DNA from: Anaerolineaceae bacterium
GTDB lineage: Bacteria > Chloroflexota > Anaerolineae > Anaerolineales > Anaerolineaceae
NCBI GenBank assembly: GCA_016841365.1
Contig: JAENZI010000010.1
Coordinates: forward strand, 51,865-115,864
DNA: 64,000 nucleotides
Direction of reading: 5' to 3'
Shown: positions 16,093 through 25,879 of the stretch, piece after piece
Layout: the number at the start of each line of letters is the position of its first letter
How positions within the stretch are numbered: the first letter of the stretch is position 1
The notes under the pieces: generated by a model
What the model saw: only the letters and a program-made list of their open reading frames with translations
Told to the model about the DNA's origin: nothing
The model's database searches: none
Program-made: the position numbers and the translations under genes

Positions 16093-16947
16093 TTGTCTAA
16101 AAAACTCAAAGCAGTTCTCATTATCATTGTTGGTGTGGTGTTGGTGGTGATTGGCGTGTTTGCCAGCATGATGCTGATCCAACGCTTCAGAGCCAGCCAG
16201 GCGCCAGCGACCACAGAGGAAGAGATCGTCAGAACGGACGTGGTTGTTGTGAGCCGTGATATGTTCCTGGGCGATCGCATCGAAGCAGGGGATGTGCAGA
16301 TTTCCAGTGTGCCGGTTGAGGTTGTGCCGCGCAATGCGGTCACCACCCTGGAAGACGCCGAAGGCAAGATCATCAAAACCGACCTTGTCCAGGGCGAAAT
16401 GCTGCTGAACCACAACCTGGCAGACCCGACGAATAATATCAAGGACCTCAGTTTTATCTTAAGTGAAGACCATGTGATGTTGGCCTTCCCGGCGACGGAC
16501 CTGATGAGCAGTGAGGACATGGTGCAGCGCGGCGATATTATTGATATCTTTGCCACCTTTGAGCAAGAAATCCAGACTGAGGAGACGGTGATCACTGCTG
16601 AAGGGGAAGAGGAAGAAGAGGCTGAAACCCGAACATTCACTTTAGACACCATGCAAAAGGTGAGCGTGACTGCGTTGATTGTCGATATCATCCAGAACGA
16701 ACAGAATACCGGTGAGGATCTGCTTCCGGGTCAAACCTCGACGGGCAACCCGACACGCGAAGAAAACGTCAGAGCATATCTGTTGGCGCTCAATCCACAG
16801 GATGCATTGATCCTGAAACATTTGAAAGATACCGGTGCGATATTTGATATCGTGTTAAGAGCACCAACGTCGACAGTTGAATTTGAGCTGACACCTGTGA
16901 CGGAAGAATATATCATCGAATTCTACGGACTTGAGATATTGCCTTAA
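16093..16947 (+). CDS. cpaB: CpaB/RcpC-type pilus assembly protein with SAF domain
   Basis: 284 residues. One N-terminal membrane helix (about 7-27), then a SAF domain (VVVSRDMFLGDRIEAGDVQ, VPVEVVPRNAVTT, LVQGEMLLNHNLA), then a second beta-rich domain interrupted by an acidic run (GEEEEEAETRT). In Tad systems CpaB/RcpC connects the inner-membrane machine to the envelope, and in diderms to the secretin. No secretin gene is present here, so it must act in the wall. The start is TTG, fixed by AAGGAGGT ending about 6 nt upstream. Confidence 0.87.
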   Translation: MSKKLKAVLIIIVGVVLVVIGVFASMMLIQRFRASQAPATTEEEIVRTDVVVVSRDMFLGDRIEAGDVQISSVPVEVVPRNAVTTLEDAEGKIIKTDLVQGEMLLNHNLADPTNNIKDLSFILSEDHVMLAFPATDLMSSEDMVQRGDIIDIFATFEQEIQTEETVITAEGEEEEEAETRTFTLDTMQKVSVTALIVDIIQNEQNTGEDLLPGQTSTGNPTREENVRAYLLALNPQDALILKHLKDTGAIFDIVLRAPTSTVEFELTPVTEEYIIEFYGLEILP

Positions 16948-16976
16948 GCGTAGAGGAAAGCGACACATTAGCGAAA

Positions 16977-18152
16977 ATGAGCGAATCAGCAACGATATTA
17001 CTGGTTTCAAAGAACGAATCCATACTTGAAGCGACCCGCACAACGTTTGCCAGGGAGTCTGATCTTAACCTGCTTGAGCGTGAAGTGAATACCAGCAATC
17101 TTAATGCGGTGATTGAAGAGACTCAACCCGATGTGATTCTGGTGGACTTTGATTTCTCTCCGCAGCCTTTCAACCTGGTGGATAAGATCGTATCCAGTTA
17201 TTCTAGAAGTGCAGTTATTGCTATTTTGCCTGAAACCGGCAATGTGAACTTAGACCGGGTAGTGCTTGCAGGTGCCCGCGCTTTCATTCATTACCCGTTC
17301 CCGCCAGAGAAGTTAGCAATCACGGTCAAGCGAGTCATCCAACTATTAGAGCGTAATCAATCACAATCCAGTCAGGTTTCAGAGGCCGAGGTTAAACGCA
17401 ACCAGACGAACATCTTTACAGTCTTCAGCCCGAAGGGCGGTGCTGGCAGTACCACTGTGGCAACCAACCTGGCAATCAGCCTGCATCAGACGCTGAAAGA
17501 GGATGTGTTGTTGATCGATGGGAAGCACTTGTTTGGGCATGTTGCGCTGTATCTCAACCTGCGTACGGGTAACTCTTTGACGGACTTGATTGCCCATGCG
17601 GGTATGCTGGATAAGCAGTTGATCAATCAGGTGGTTGTCAAACACAACTCAGGTATTCATGTGCTGCCAAGCCCAAACTCGATCAGCGAGGCGCAGGGTA
17701 TCCGGCCAGAAAACTTGTTTACCGTGATTCAAAGTTTACAAGAGCACTTCCCACATATCGTGATTGATGCCGGGAATAACTTAAACGAGAATACGGTCAC
17801 CTATATGGATGCTTCGGATAAGATCCTGTTGGTGCTCAATCCCGATTTGGCATCCATGCGGGATGTGCGTCAATTTATTGAGATTTCTTCAACACTTTCC
17901 TACCCAAAAGAGAAAATTTTATTGATCCTCAATCAGGCTGGCAGGAAGGCGGATGTCAAACTGGAAGAGATCGAACAGATCTTAAAGATGAAGATCTTTG
18001 GTAAGATCCCCGCTGACGAAAACTTTGCATTAGCATGCCTGAATGAAGGGGTGCCCATTGTTGTAAAGAAGTCACGGCATCCTATCAGCAAGGCTTTTAA
18101 GGATATTGCGAAAGATCTGCAAAAAGCGCTTCAGCCTCCTTTGCGCAAATAA
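16977..18152 (+). CDS. cpaE: CpaE/TadZ-like ATPase
   Basis: 391 residues. Residues 1-125 look like a degenerate receiver domain (ILLVSK, VILVDFDF with the position of the phospho-aspartate). Residues 145-385 are a MinD/ParA-type ATPase with the deviant Walker A KGGAGSTT (153-160), VLLIDG for Walker A', and HIVIDAG for Walker B. TadZ/CpaE proteins place the pilus machine at a cell pole or fixed site. It follows cpaB by 29 bp and precedes tadB, consistent with one operon. Confidence 0.88.
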   Translation: MSESATILLVSKNESILEATRTTFARESDLNLLEREVNTSNLNAVIEETQPDVILVDFDFSPQPFNLVDKIVSSYSRSAVIAILPETGNVNLDRVVLAGARAFIHYPFPPEKLAITVKRVIQLLERNQSQSSQVSEAEVKRNQTNIFTVFSPKGGAGSTTVATNLAISLHQTLKEDVLLIDGKHLFGHVALYLNLRTGNSLTDLIAHAGMLDKQLINQVVVKHNSGIHVLPSPNSISEAQGIRPENLFTVIQSLQEHFPHIVIDAGNNLNENTVTYMDASDKILLVLNPDLASMRDVRQFIEISSTLSYPKEKILLILNQAGRKADVKLEEIEQILKMKIFGKIPADENFALACLNEGVPIVVKKSRHPISKAFKDIAKDLQKALQPPLRK

Positions 18153-18217
18153 TTATTTTCAGATGAAGCGGCTAACATAGCGCTTTTATTTGTCAACCAC
18201 GAACAGGTTTTGAAACC

Positions 18218-19216
18218 ATGAATGCTTTGAATCCGGAGACAATTACCTTAATCCTTCTTGGGGCTTTTCTACTAAGCGCATTGGGTGTGGTCCTGATAGG
18301 CGTGTGGATCTACCAACATGGACCCTCATCCAAGAAACAGCAAAGAATCTCCCGTTTTGTGGTGCCTTCTCCCGATGGCAGCGTTGCTTCCTCCGGGCAG
18401 GATATCAAAGGTAAGACCAGCCGCAATATTGGTCTATTTAGAAATTGGATCAATAATTCCTTAAGCAGTCTTTCTTCCGAAAAACTGCAGATCAAGATAT
18501 CGAGCGCTTATTGGAGGATTACGGATACCGAGTTTATCCTTTTGCGCATCCTGGCGGTCATATTGGCATTTTTGCTTGGCTGGCTGATCCCCGGGAATAT
18601 TTTGGGGGGGATATTCCTATCCGCGATTGCCATCCTGGTGCCGCCGATTTTGCTGGATACGGCGATCACGAAACGGCAAAAGAAATTCCGAGATCAGTTG
18701 CTGGATGTCTTGATATTGATCAAAGGATCTGTCCAGGCAGGGTACAGCTTATTTCAAGCCCTTGATTTAGCAGTAAAAGAGATTCCTGCACCTGCGTCTG
18801 AGGAATTTGGTCGAATCCTTTATGAAATGCGGTTTGGTGTTTCATTAGAAGGCGCGCTTTTCAACCTCGCAGAGCGAATGCAGAATGACGATTTGCAGAT
18901 TGTGGTGACCGCCATCATCATCAACTCCCAGGTCGGAGGCAACCTTTCCACGGTTCTCGAATCTGCCATTGATACCATCCGTGACCGGATGCATCTGATG
19001 GGAGAAATCCAATCGCTGACATCCTATGGGCGTTATGTAGGTAACTTCCTGACGCTTTTACCTTTTATTGCGGCGTTCGCAATCTTTCTATTATCCCCCG
19101 ATTATTTTGATACGGTTTTTACTTCATTATTAACCCAGATCATTTTTGTGATGGCATTGTTAGGGGTCATCATCGGGAACATCTGGATCAGGCGGATCAT
19201 AAAGATTAAAGTTTAA
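18218..19216 (+). CDS. tadB: TadB-like inner-membrane platform protein
   Basis: 332 residues with a T2SF domain. A membrane segment at 10-30, a basic linker, two helices near 107-150, the cytoplasmic QLLDVLILIKGSVQAGYSLFQALDLAV helix bundle, and closing helices near 275-320. TadB and TadC form the platform that couples the CpaF motor to pilin insertion. It is immediately followed by tadC (7-bp gap). No clear Shine-Dalgarno precedes the ATG. Confidence 0.9.
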   Translation: MNALNPETITLILLGAFLLSALGVVLIGVWIYQHGPSSKKQQRISRFVVPSPDGSVASSGQDIKGKTSRNIGLFRNWINNSLSSLSSEKLQIKISSAYWRITDTEFILLRILAVILAFLLGWLIPGNILGGIFLSAIAILVPPILLDTAITKRQKKFRDQLLDVLILIKGSVQAGYSLFQALDLAVKEIPAPASEEFGRILYEMRFGVSLEGALFNLAERMQNDDLQIVVTAIIINSQVGGNLSTVLESAIDTIRDRMHLMGEIQSLTSYGRYVGNFLTLLPFIAAFAIFLLSPDYFDTVFTSLLTQIIFVMALLGVIIGNIWIRRIIKIKV

Positions 19217-19223
19217 TGATTGG

Positions 19224-20201
19224 ATGATCGAAATGAATTTAGATTTTATTGACACGAGCTCGCTTTATATCATCCTTGGGGCGATTGTGGCCCTTTTGGG
19301 TATTATTTTGGCAGTATTGGGGTTGCAGAGCATACTCGGCAAACGTGATCGTGTCTCTGACCGGCTGGATCAATTTGTGGCACCTGAAGACTTACCTGAT
19401 GCTGAAGGTAAGTCCGCGCCAATTATCACACGCGAGATGACCGGGTCATTATTCAGCCGCACGCTGATCAGCTGGTTTAGCAAACTTGTGAAATTTTTTG
19501 GCCGCTACACCCCGGATAAGCAACTTGTCGAGCTGGAGCACAAGTTGACGATTGCCGGTAACCCGGGGAATTTGCATGCCGGAGGGTTCTTTACCATGCG
19601 AATCCTGGTGATTTTGGCGGGGATCGCATTTGCAGTCTTGCTTAACTGGGATATCCAAAATTTGGATATGACCAATGTTCTGTTAGGCGCTATGGTGATA
19701 TTAATCTGCTGGCTGTTGCCCACTGTGTGGCTGAATGGACGTGTGCGTAGCCGGCAGGATGAAATTCGGCGGGGTCTACCTGATGCGCTTGATATGCTCT
19801 CTGTGTGTGCGAGTGCTGGCTTGGGTTTTGATCAATCACTGCAGAAGATTAGTCAATATTGGGATACTGAACTTGGCACAGAGCTGAAACGTGTTACCGA
19901 AGAGATGGAAATGGGCATTTCCCGTGCCGAAGCACTGAAAAATCTAAGCAATCGGCTTGAGGTGGATGAGCTCTCTCGGTTTGTCGCCATTTTGATCCAG
20001 GCAGAGAAGATCGGTATGAGCTATGCCGATGTTTTGCACAGTCAGGCAGAGCAGATGCGGATATTGCGCCAATATCGGGCGAGGGAAATTGCCAATAAAC
20101 TGCCGGCCAAGATGATCATGCCCCTGGCCTTATTCATCTTCCCTGCAATGATCGCAGTGATTCTGGGGCCTGCCATCCCCACCTTATTTGGCTTGTTTTA
20201 G
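19224..20201 (+). CDS. tadC: TadC-like inner-membrane platform protein
   Basis: 325 residues, same T2SF architecture as TadB: RRGLPDALDMLSVCASAGLGFDQSLQ and EMGISRAEALKNLSNRL are characteristic of the cytoplasmic helical bundle, followed by two membrane helices at the C-terminus (MIMPLALFIFPAMIAVILGP). It partners TadB in the secretion platform. The start could be the ATG at 19224 or the one at 19233; neither has a strong ribosome site. Confidence 0.9.
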   Translation: MIEMNLDFIDTSSLYIILGAIVALLGIILAVLGLQSILGKRDRVSDRLDQFVAPEDLPDAEGKSAPIITREMTGSLFSRTLISWFSKLVKFFGRYTPDKQLVELEHKLTIAGNPGNLHAGGFFTMRILVILAGIAFAVLLNWDIQNLDMTNVLLGAMVILICWLLPTVWLNGRVRSRQDEIRRGLPDALDMLSVCASAGLGFDQSLQKISQYWDTELGTELKRVTEEMEMGISRAEALKNLSNRLEVDELSRFVAILIQAEKIGMSYADVLHSQAEQMRILRQYRAREIANKLPAKMIMPLALFIFPAMIAVILGPAIPTLFGLF

Positions 20202-20235
20202 ACTTTAAAGATAATTTTATTCGTAGAGAGTGATA

Positions 20236-22038
20236 ATGACGATTAACCCAAACCCCGAACATGAAGAACCAAAGAGAAATCGGTTGGATTATTTAGAAGA
20301 AACCCGGCCGACTTCTGATTCGGTGGATATTTCAAACGACCCTGATTACCAAAAACTCCTTGAACTTTATGAAAAAGGAAAGTTCAACCTGTCCGTCATG
20401 GTTCTGGATAAACTCGAGAGACGTTATCCCCGGCACACTGAACTAAAAAAAATGAGGGATGATCTTGAACTGAGAATGTCAGCGCAGAATATCGCTGTCA
20501 AGATGGAGAAAGGTGAGAAGAAAGAAAAAAGAACTGTCACACTCAAGATGAGTGTTTTTGCAGTCGTCGGCACGCTGGTCGTGATGATTGCCTTTTTCTT
20601 TTCTTATTTCTTTTTTTTCAGAGAAACCACAGGAGAACAAGCGATTGTTGAAAATACCCAATTAACCTCGCTCAATAACCAGGCAGAGCAGCTTTTAAAT
20701 ATTGGCAGACCGCAAACAGCGGCAGAGATTATTGAGAGGATCAGGGAGATTGATCCACAATATGAAAACCTGCCATCCTTGACCGAGCGCGCAGAGGCTA
20801 TGTTAGCATTGGAGGCAAAATATCAGACTGCGCTGGAACTGGTTGAGGAAGGCAATACGGCTGAAGCCCTGATTCTGTTCAAAGAGATTGAGGCTGAAGA
20901 ACCCGGTATGTGGGATGTCGGTCAGCAAATTAAGCTGATCGAAGCAGATGCTCAAATTGATGCTTTTCTGGCACAGGGAAACGCTGCCTATCAGGCTGGT
21001 CATTGGGCTGAAGTGATTATGGCTTATGAAAGCGCATTAGCGCTTGACCCTAACTTAAGTGATCCGCTGATGAAAGAACAGTTATTGAACAGTTATCTTA
21101 ACCGAATCATCAGCATGCTCCAAAATGAGGACACAACGGTTGAGGATATCGAAAGCGCAGAAGGGTATTATCGGAAAGCGGTGGCATTGGTGCCGCAAAG
21201 CCAGGAGTTTGCCAGTGAAAGGGAAGATCTGCAAGAAGTTAGCAGTGATCTGCTTGCCCTGAAATTCACCCAGGTGGCGAGGGAATATTTACGTGATAAA
21301 GATCAAACCCGAAATTCAATTGCGCAGGCAGTCTCGTATTTGCGCAGGGCTTCTAACATCAAACCGGAAAACACCAATCTAAAGCTGGAATTAGAAAGTG
21401 CAGAGATTTACCAGTCAGCTTTCAGAAATTTTGTCGATAAGGACTGGGTGCAGTCCATTGAGGATTTAGAAACGGTTACTTCTGATAACCAGAATTTTGC
21501 TGGCGGGAATGCAAAAATTCTACTATTTGAGGCTTATGTTGCCCTTGGAAAACAATATTATGCATCCAGCCTTTTCCAGGATGCGCTTGGTTATTTCGAG
21601 CAAGCAGAACTGCAGACATGGGAAGATGAAGACAACTTGATGAAGTTGTTCCAGGTGCAGGTCTTGATTGGTGATACGCTTGAAAAATTGCAGGAGTATG
21701 AGAATGCTGTTTCGTATTATGATTATGCTCTGAATGCTATTGGCGCGGCAGATAAATTAGTAGATTTTCCTGCTCTGGAAGATAATTATGCAGAGGCAGT
21801 TTCATTGGCTGAAGACGAGGCTTATGAAGGTGCAATATTAGCCTTTCAGGAAGTTATTGATGGGATTGATGTGATTTATTCCATCTCGGAGTCCGTAATC
21901 GGTGACGGCGTTTGTTTAGCGTTATTTGCGGCCGAGAATTTGTCCACAATGGATGCGATCATCGATGCCAATGATTTACCGCAGGAGCCGGTGATCACCT
22001 TTGGGCAAAATCTCAATGTACCGGTCATCGAAAATTAG
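20236..22038 (+). CDS. Membrane-anchored TPR protein of the Tad locus
   Basis: 600 residues from the ATG at 20236 (a GTG at 20230 is also in frame). The acidic N-terminal cytoplasmic part (~110 residues) includes one TPR-like helix pair, followed by a single membrane helix (FAVVGTLVVMIAFFFSYFFF) and a long C-terminal array of TPR-like repeats (for example AAYQAGHWAEVIMAYESALALDP). In other Tad loci TadD is a TPR lipoprotein; this protein sits between tadC and cpaF and is much larger, so it may fill that role in a single-membrane cell. This is inference from position. Confidence 0.7.
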   Translation: MTINPNPEHEEPKRNRLDYLEETRPTSDSVDISNDPDYQKLLELYEKGKFNLSVMVLDKLERRYPRHTELKKMRDDLELRMSAQNIAVKMEKGEKKEKRTVTLKMSVFAVVGTLVVMIAFFFSYFFFFRETTGEQAIVENTQLTSLNNQAEQLLNIGRPQTAAEIIERIREIDPQYENLPSLTERAEAMLALEAKYQTALELVEEGNTAEALILFKEIEAEEPGMWDVGQQIKLIEADAQIDAFLAQGNAAYQAGHWAEVIMAYESALALDPNLSDPLMKEQLLNSYLNRIISMLQNEDTTVEDIESAEGYYRKAVALVPQSQEFASEREDLQEVSSDLLALKFTQVAREYLRDKDQTRNSIAQAVSYLRRASNIKPENTNLKLELESAEIYQSAFRNFVDKDWVQSIEDLETVTSDNQNFAGGNAKILLFEAYVALGKQYYASSLFQDALGYFEQAELQTWEDEDNLMKLFQVQVLIGDTLEKLQEYENAVSYYDYALNAIGAADKLVDFPALEDNYAEAVSLAEDEAYEGAILAFQEVIDGIDVIYSISESVIGDGVCLALFAAENLSTMDAIIDANDLPQEPVITFGQNLNVPVIEN

Positions 22039-22075
22039 TTGTTATTGTTTTTGTCGAGTGTAAGAGGAGATTAGT

Positions 22076-23404
22076 ATGTTTACAAACCGACCCGCAATGA
22101 AGCGAGAACCCTCTCCGCAGGTAAGACAGACCCAAGTCAGAAATGCTGAGCTTGAAAAAGACTTCTATAAGATTCGTGATGCTGTTCAGCGGAAGTTGCT
22201 AAAGAATGGCAATAATGATGCTGCCAAAAATGGTGATGGGCTCAGATCCAAAGTTGAGGAAAGTTTTAACCAGGTTTTAGAAGAAGAGAACATCCTTTAT
22301 AACCATTCTGTCCGGACCCAAATGCTGGAATGGGTGGCAGCAGATATCACGGGTTATGGCCCGATTGAACCACTTTTGGTCGACCCGGATATTACAGAAA
22401 TTATGGTCAATGGGCATGACCAGGTTTACATCGAAAGATTTGGCATGATCGAACCAACCACAGTCAAATTTGAGGATGAGGCCCATCTGATGCGTGTGAT
22501 TGACCGTATCGTTTCGCCGATTGGCAGAAGGATTGATGAATCATCACCCATGGTGGATGCCCGCTTGCCCAATGGTTACCGTGTGAATGCGACCATCCCG
22601 CCGCTTTCCCTGAGCGGCCCGATCCTCACGATCCGTAAGTTTGCCACCCGGCCCTTTACGGTGCAGGACTTGATCGCAAACGCGACCATGAGCGTTGCTT
22701 TGGCCAACTTTTTAAAGAGCTGTGTTGAAGCGCGAATCAATATTGTCAACTCGGGTGGTACTGGCACCGGTAAGACCACTTTCTTGAACGTGCTCTCATC
22801 TTTCATCCCTGAAGATGAGCGTGTTATCACAATTGAGGACACGGCTGAGCTTCAGATGCGCCAACCGCATGTGGTCCGACTTGAAAAAAGGCCGCCCAAC
22901 ATTGAAGGTAAGGGTGAGATTACCATCCGCCAGTTGGTCGTGAACGCCTTGCGCATGCGCCCTGACCGGATTATTGTAGGTGAGTGTCGTTCGGGTGAGG
23001 CTTTGGACATGCTTCAGGCGATGAACACCGGTCATGATGGTTCAATGACCACCGTCCACTCCAATGGACCTCGCGATGCGCTACGCAGAATCGAGACCAT
23101 GGTGTTGATGGCAGGCATGGAATTGCCATTAAAGGCGATCCGCGAGCAGGTTTCTTCGGCGATTGAGCTGGTGGTTCACCTCGAGCGTATGAAGGATGGC
23201 TCTCGTAAAATCGTCCAGGTTTCTGAAGTGCAGGGTATGGAAAGCGACACGATCGTCATGCAGGATCTGTTCGTGTTCCATCAAACTGGTATCCGAAACG
23301 GGATTGTCCAGGGCAGCCTTAAACCGACAGGTCTGCGACCCCGCTTTATGGATAAGTTTGTGGCTAACGGGATCGAGGTCCCCGACAGCATCTTTGAAAA
23401 GTAA
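22076..23404 (+). CDS. cpaF: CpaF/TadA-type pilus assembly ATPase
   Basis: 442 residues. Walker A GGTGTGKT at 227-234, an Asp box [10 protein letters not shown], Walker B with [13 protein letters not shown], and the His box [12 protein letters not shown]: the full set of a secretion ATPase of the GspE/VirB11 superfamily, CpaF/TadA branch. N-terminal [23 protein letters not shown] is also typical. It is a cytoplasmic hexamer that powers Flp pilus assembly. A good ribosome site (AGAGGAGA) precedes the ATG. Placement as the last gene of the locus, after tadC and the TPR gene, differs from the usual cpaE-cpaF-tadB order. Confidence 0.95.
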   Translation: MFTNRPAMKREPSPQVRQTQVRNAELEKDFYKIRDAVQRKLLKNGNNDAAKNGDGLRSKVEESFNQVLEEENILYNHSVRTQMLEWVAADITGYGPIEPLLVDPDITEIMVNGHDQVYIERFGMIEPTTVKFEDEAHLMRVIDRIVSPIGRRIDESSPMVDARLPNGYRVNATIPPLSLSGPILTIRKFATRPFTVQDLIANATMSVALANFLKSCVEARINIVNSGGTGTGKTTFLNVLSSFIPEDERVITIEDTAELQMRQPHVVRLEKRPPNIEGKGEITIRQLVVNALRMRPDRIIVGECRSGEALDMLQAMNTGHDGSMTTVHSNGPRDALRRIETMVLMAGMELPLKAIREQVSSAIELVVHLERMKDGSRKIVQVSEVQGMESDTIVMQDLFVFHQTGIRNGIVQGSLKPTGLRPRFMDKFVANGIEVPDSIFEK

Positions 23405-23420
23405 AACAAGCGACTATGTT

Positions 23421-23451
23421 AAAAAGAGGTGCGAAACCGCACCTCTTTTTT
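23421..23451 (+). terminator. Terminator of the Tad locus
   Basis: AAAAAGAGGTGCG - AAAC - CGCACCTCTTTTTT: a long perfect stem with a T-run right after cpaF. Confidence 0.93.
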
Positions 23452-23533
23452 GCTGAATCTTAACTAATATGGGAAAAATTCCAGAAGTAATTAAAGCATC
23501 CAATAATGACTGATTTGATCTAAAGGAAACACA

Positions 23534-23902
23534 TTGAAAATCGTAACCCTCAGTAAATTATCATCACCTGATGTTGAGGTCAACATCAGATATTGCGATT
23601 CTTTCTTCTGTAAGCTGAAGGGCTTGATGTTCACGCGCGAACTGGATCCAGATGAAGGGATTATGTTTGTTGAGAATGGTGAATCTAAAGTCAATACATC
23701 CATCCATATGTTCTTCATGCGTTACGACCTGGCCGTATTATGGCTTGACAATGATCGTGTCATTGTCGACAAGGTGCTGGCGAAAAAGTGGGCACCATTT
23801 TACATCCCGCAAAAGGCAGCACAATACGTTGTTGAGCTTCACCCCTCGAAGTTTGCTGAATTTGAGATTGGGGACCAACTTGTTTTTGGCGGCGAAGGTT
23901 AA
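23534..23902 (+). CDS. DUF192 family protein
   Basis: 122 residues matching DUF192 throughout: CDSFFCKLKGLMFTREL (the GLM core), GIMFVENGE, IHMFFMRYDLAVLWLD and VVELHPSKFAEFEIGDQLVF. The family is a small beta-barrel fold of unknown function, often exported; here no signal peptide is seen. The start is TTG at 23534 with AAAGGA about 8 nt upstream. It has its own position between two strong terminators, so it is a single-gene unit. Confidence 0.88.
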   Translation: MKIVTLSKLSSPDVEVNIRYCDSFFCKLKGLMFTRELDPDEGIMFVENGESKVNTSIHMFFMRYDLAVLWLDNDRVIVDKVLAKKWAPFYIPQKAAQYVVELHPSKFAEFEIGDQLVFGGEG

Positions 23903-23953
23903 GTCGCTGTAAAATAAATTATTTCTTTTGTTCCTGTCTCAGCACTAAAAAAT

Positions 23954-23987
23954 CAAACCCCCTTTATTCATAAAGAGGGTTTGTTTT
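23954..23987. terminator. Bidirectional terminator between DUF192 and secreted protein genes
   Basis: CAAACCCcCTTTAT - TC - ATAAAGaGGGTTTG (23954-23983) followed by TTTTG on the + strand and preceded by an A-run (T-run on the - strand). It serves both convergent genes. Confidence 0.85.
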
Positions 23988-24002
23988 GTCTGCAGATATT
24001 GG

Positions 24003-25496
24003 CTAATAAATGATCAACGGCAGGTAATTGTATTGATAGGGATCATTCAGGGTGATGTCGATGTCTATTACATCATTGCCACCTTCAACTAAAACGCCAT
24101 TGGGTTGTCCATTCCTGTCTGGGTCATACCAGGCAAAAGGCTCATTAGGGTCGGGTTGATGATTGTTATTCAAATCCATTAATGCACCAATCTGGTAGGT
24201 GCCGTCATAAAGCACATTCAATGTGTAAGGATAGGAACCGGTTGTGCTTGAGACATCGACTGTGTGAACAGGTGGGTCGCTTGGGTCCACAAATAGACCA
24301 ATCGTGACCGTGTGATTGCCCTGATTCCCGACATAATCCACGGTACCGCTGACCGTTCCACCCTGCTGTGTTACGTTTAAGACCACCGATGTTGCAGTGT
24401 AGTCAACATTCCAGGTAAGACCTGCATCTAAACTGGGGAGATTCTCAGTAGCAAATGTACCGGTGCGTGAACCAACGGTCAGGATGGTGAAACTGTCGCC
24501 AGCAGACGGAGAAAATTCGCCCAAGAGGGACACATTCAGTGTGCCGCCTAAATTGGCTCCCCCGCTGACATTTAATTGGTCGTGCTCAGAACCTGGTGTC
24601 GTGCCATCTAATTCGATCTCCAACACGCCTGTTGCTTGCTGTGTGTAATTCCCGTCCACGGTGATGGTTCCGGGTGAAGTGCCTGGGCTGAGAATGCCGG
24701 CATTGACCAGGTCTGTTTGAAGGGTGCCAGTGCCTGAATAAGTCTCACCTGAAGGGATGGAGAGGCTGTTTGAGATGAAGGTGCCGCCTTGCAGTATGAT
24801 CTCGCCAGCGCTAACGCTTTGGGCACCGCTGACATTTACACTTGAATTTGATCGGATGTACATTTGATTCCAACTGATTTGACCGTTTACGTTGAGCGTA
24901 TGGTTTTCCTGGACCATGATGACGCTGACATCGATGCTTGAACCCGCCTGGAAGGTGTTGACCTGTTCAACCGCTGCATCCGAAAAGCTTAACTGCCGTC
25001 CGATCCCAAATGAACCGGTATGTGTGCCAGGTTGATATAAGATCAATGCGGGTTCTGAGCCGAAATTGACCGCGCCATAATTATTAAATGGCGACATGAT
25101 GCGCAGCCAATAACCGGGTTCATTTTCGATGCTGATTACGCCGTTATTGTCAAATTGATTGGCCTGAATGGTAGTTTGTTCATCGACGGTGATTTGGGCA
25201 TTGCTGTTAATTGTGAGCGTGTTGATGTTGATCACATCCTGATACTGGGTGAGAATCGGGTAATGAGAAGCAAACGCGGGGATGATGACATCATCTGTAC
25301 CACCAGGTTCTTTAGGGTTCCCGCCCCCATCCAAACACCCATCCCAATTCCCCACTTCATGCCAGTTGTTGTTGATATTCCCTGTCCAGGTGCAGGTAGC
25401 GGCCTGTGCTTCTTGTGTTGAGCCAGCGATCAAAGCCATCGCAAGCCCAGTGATAAGGATGATCTGAACGAAACCACGAATTTTTTCTCTCATCAT
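24003..25496 (-). CDS. Secreted beta-repeat protein with C-terminal aromatic-LPL motif
   Basis: 497 residues, with a signal peptide (hydrophobic to about 32, ...EAQA). The body is repetitive and rich in N, G, T and S (IQANQFDNNGVI, NGQISWNQMYIRSNSSVNVSG, AGEIILQGGTF), as in a right-handed beta-helix, followed by an autotransporter-repeat-like GGTLNVSLLGEF segment and an Ig-like domain with a calcium-loop motif DLNNNHQPDPNEPF. It ends YNYLPLIIY; several secreted Chloroflexota proteins I recall end with a similar aromatic-LPL tail, which may be a retention signal (inference). AGAGGAG precedes the start. Function unknown, probably a surface protein. Confidence 0.65.
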   Translation of the reverse strand: MMREKIRGFVQIILITGLAMALIAGSTQEAQAATCTWTGNINNNWHEVGNWDGCLDGGGNPKEPGGTDDVIIPAFASHYPILTQYQDVININTLTINSNAQITVDEQTTIQANQFDNNGVISIENEPGYWLRIMSPFNNYGAVNFGSEPALILYQPGTHTGSFGIGRQLSFSDAAVEQVNTFQAGSSIDVSVIMVQENHTLNVNGQISWNQMYIRSNSSVNVSGAQSVSAGEIILQGGTFISNSLSIPSGETYSGTGTLQTDLVNAGILSPGTSPGTITVDGNYTQQATGVLEIELDGTTPGSEHDQLNVSGGANLGGTLNVSLLGEFSPSAGDSFTILTVGSRTGTFATENLPSLDAGLTWNVDYTATSVVLNVTQQGGTVSGTVDYVGNQGNHTVTIGLFVDPSDPPVHTVDVSSTTGSYPYTLNVLYDGTYQIGALMDLNNNHQPDPNEPFAWYDPDRNGQPNGVLVEGGNDVIDIDITLNDPYQYNYLPLIIY

Positions 25497-25587
25497 TTAC
25501 TCCTCTGATCCTGTTTATTGCAAAGTGTTTTTACCTCGGTGATGCTGGTATTTTGGTTATTGCGTTAAATGGCTGTAACTAATTTTT

Positions 25588-25818
25588 TCAATCGATGTCG
25601 GTTGGGTCTCTTTTCTTCATATTGAGCTGCCCATAAACCTTTTCCATGAGTAACGCGTTCATCTCTTCAAGGCTTGCAAATGGCACATCATCCTCAGGCT
25701 CAATCCCTGAAAGTGTTCCGCGCCAGGCGTAAGGGTCTTCGTTGAGATATTCCGCCCAAAGGCGGATAACAAACACAATCGTATGACGTTTGGTCGTGAG
25801 GTTCATGGAGTGCTCCAA
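25588..25818 (-). CDS. Small hypothetical protein downstream of BTAD regulator
   Basis: 76 residues, no membrane segment. The pattern VFVIRLWAEYL...WRGTLSGI...PFASLEEMNALL resembles short Chloroflexota proteins (R-L-W-x-E ... W-R-G ... F-x-S-L-E-E-L) that I have seen annotated only as hypothetical. It lies 61 bp downstream of the large regulator gene on the same strand and is probably co-transcribed. A role as an accessory to the regulator is possible but not shown. Confidence 0.6.
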   Translation of the reverse strand: MEHSMNLTTKRHTIVFVIRLWAEYLNEDPYAWRGTLSGIEPEDDVPFASLEEMNALLMEKVYGQLNMKKRDPTDID

Positions 25819-25879
25819 CCTGAGATTGGAATGATTTTAGCTGTTGGTGATAGTTTAGCAAATCCCCCTTACGAAATTC

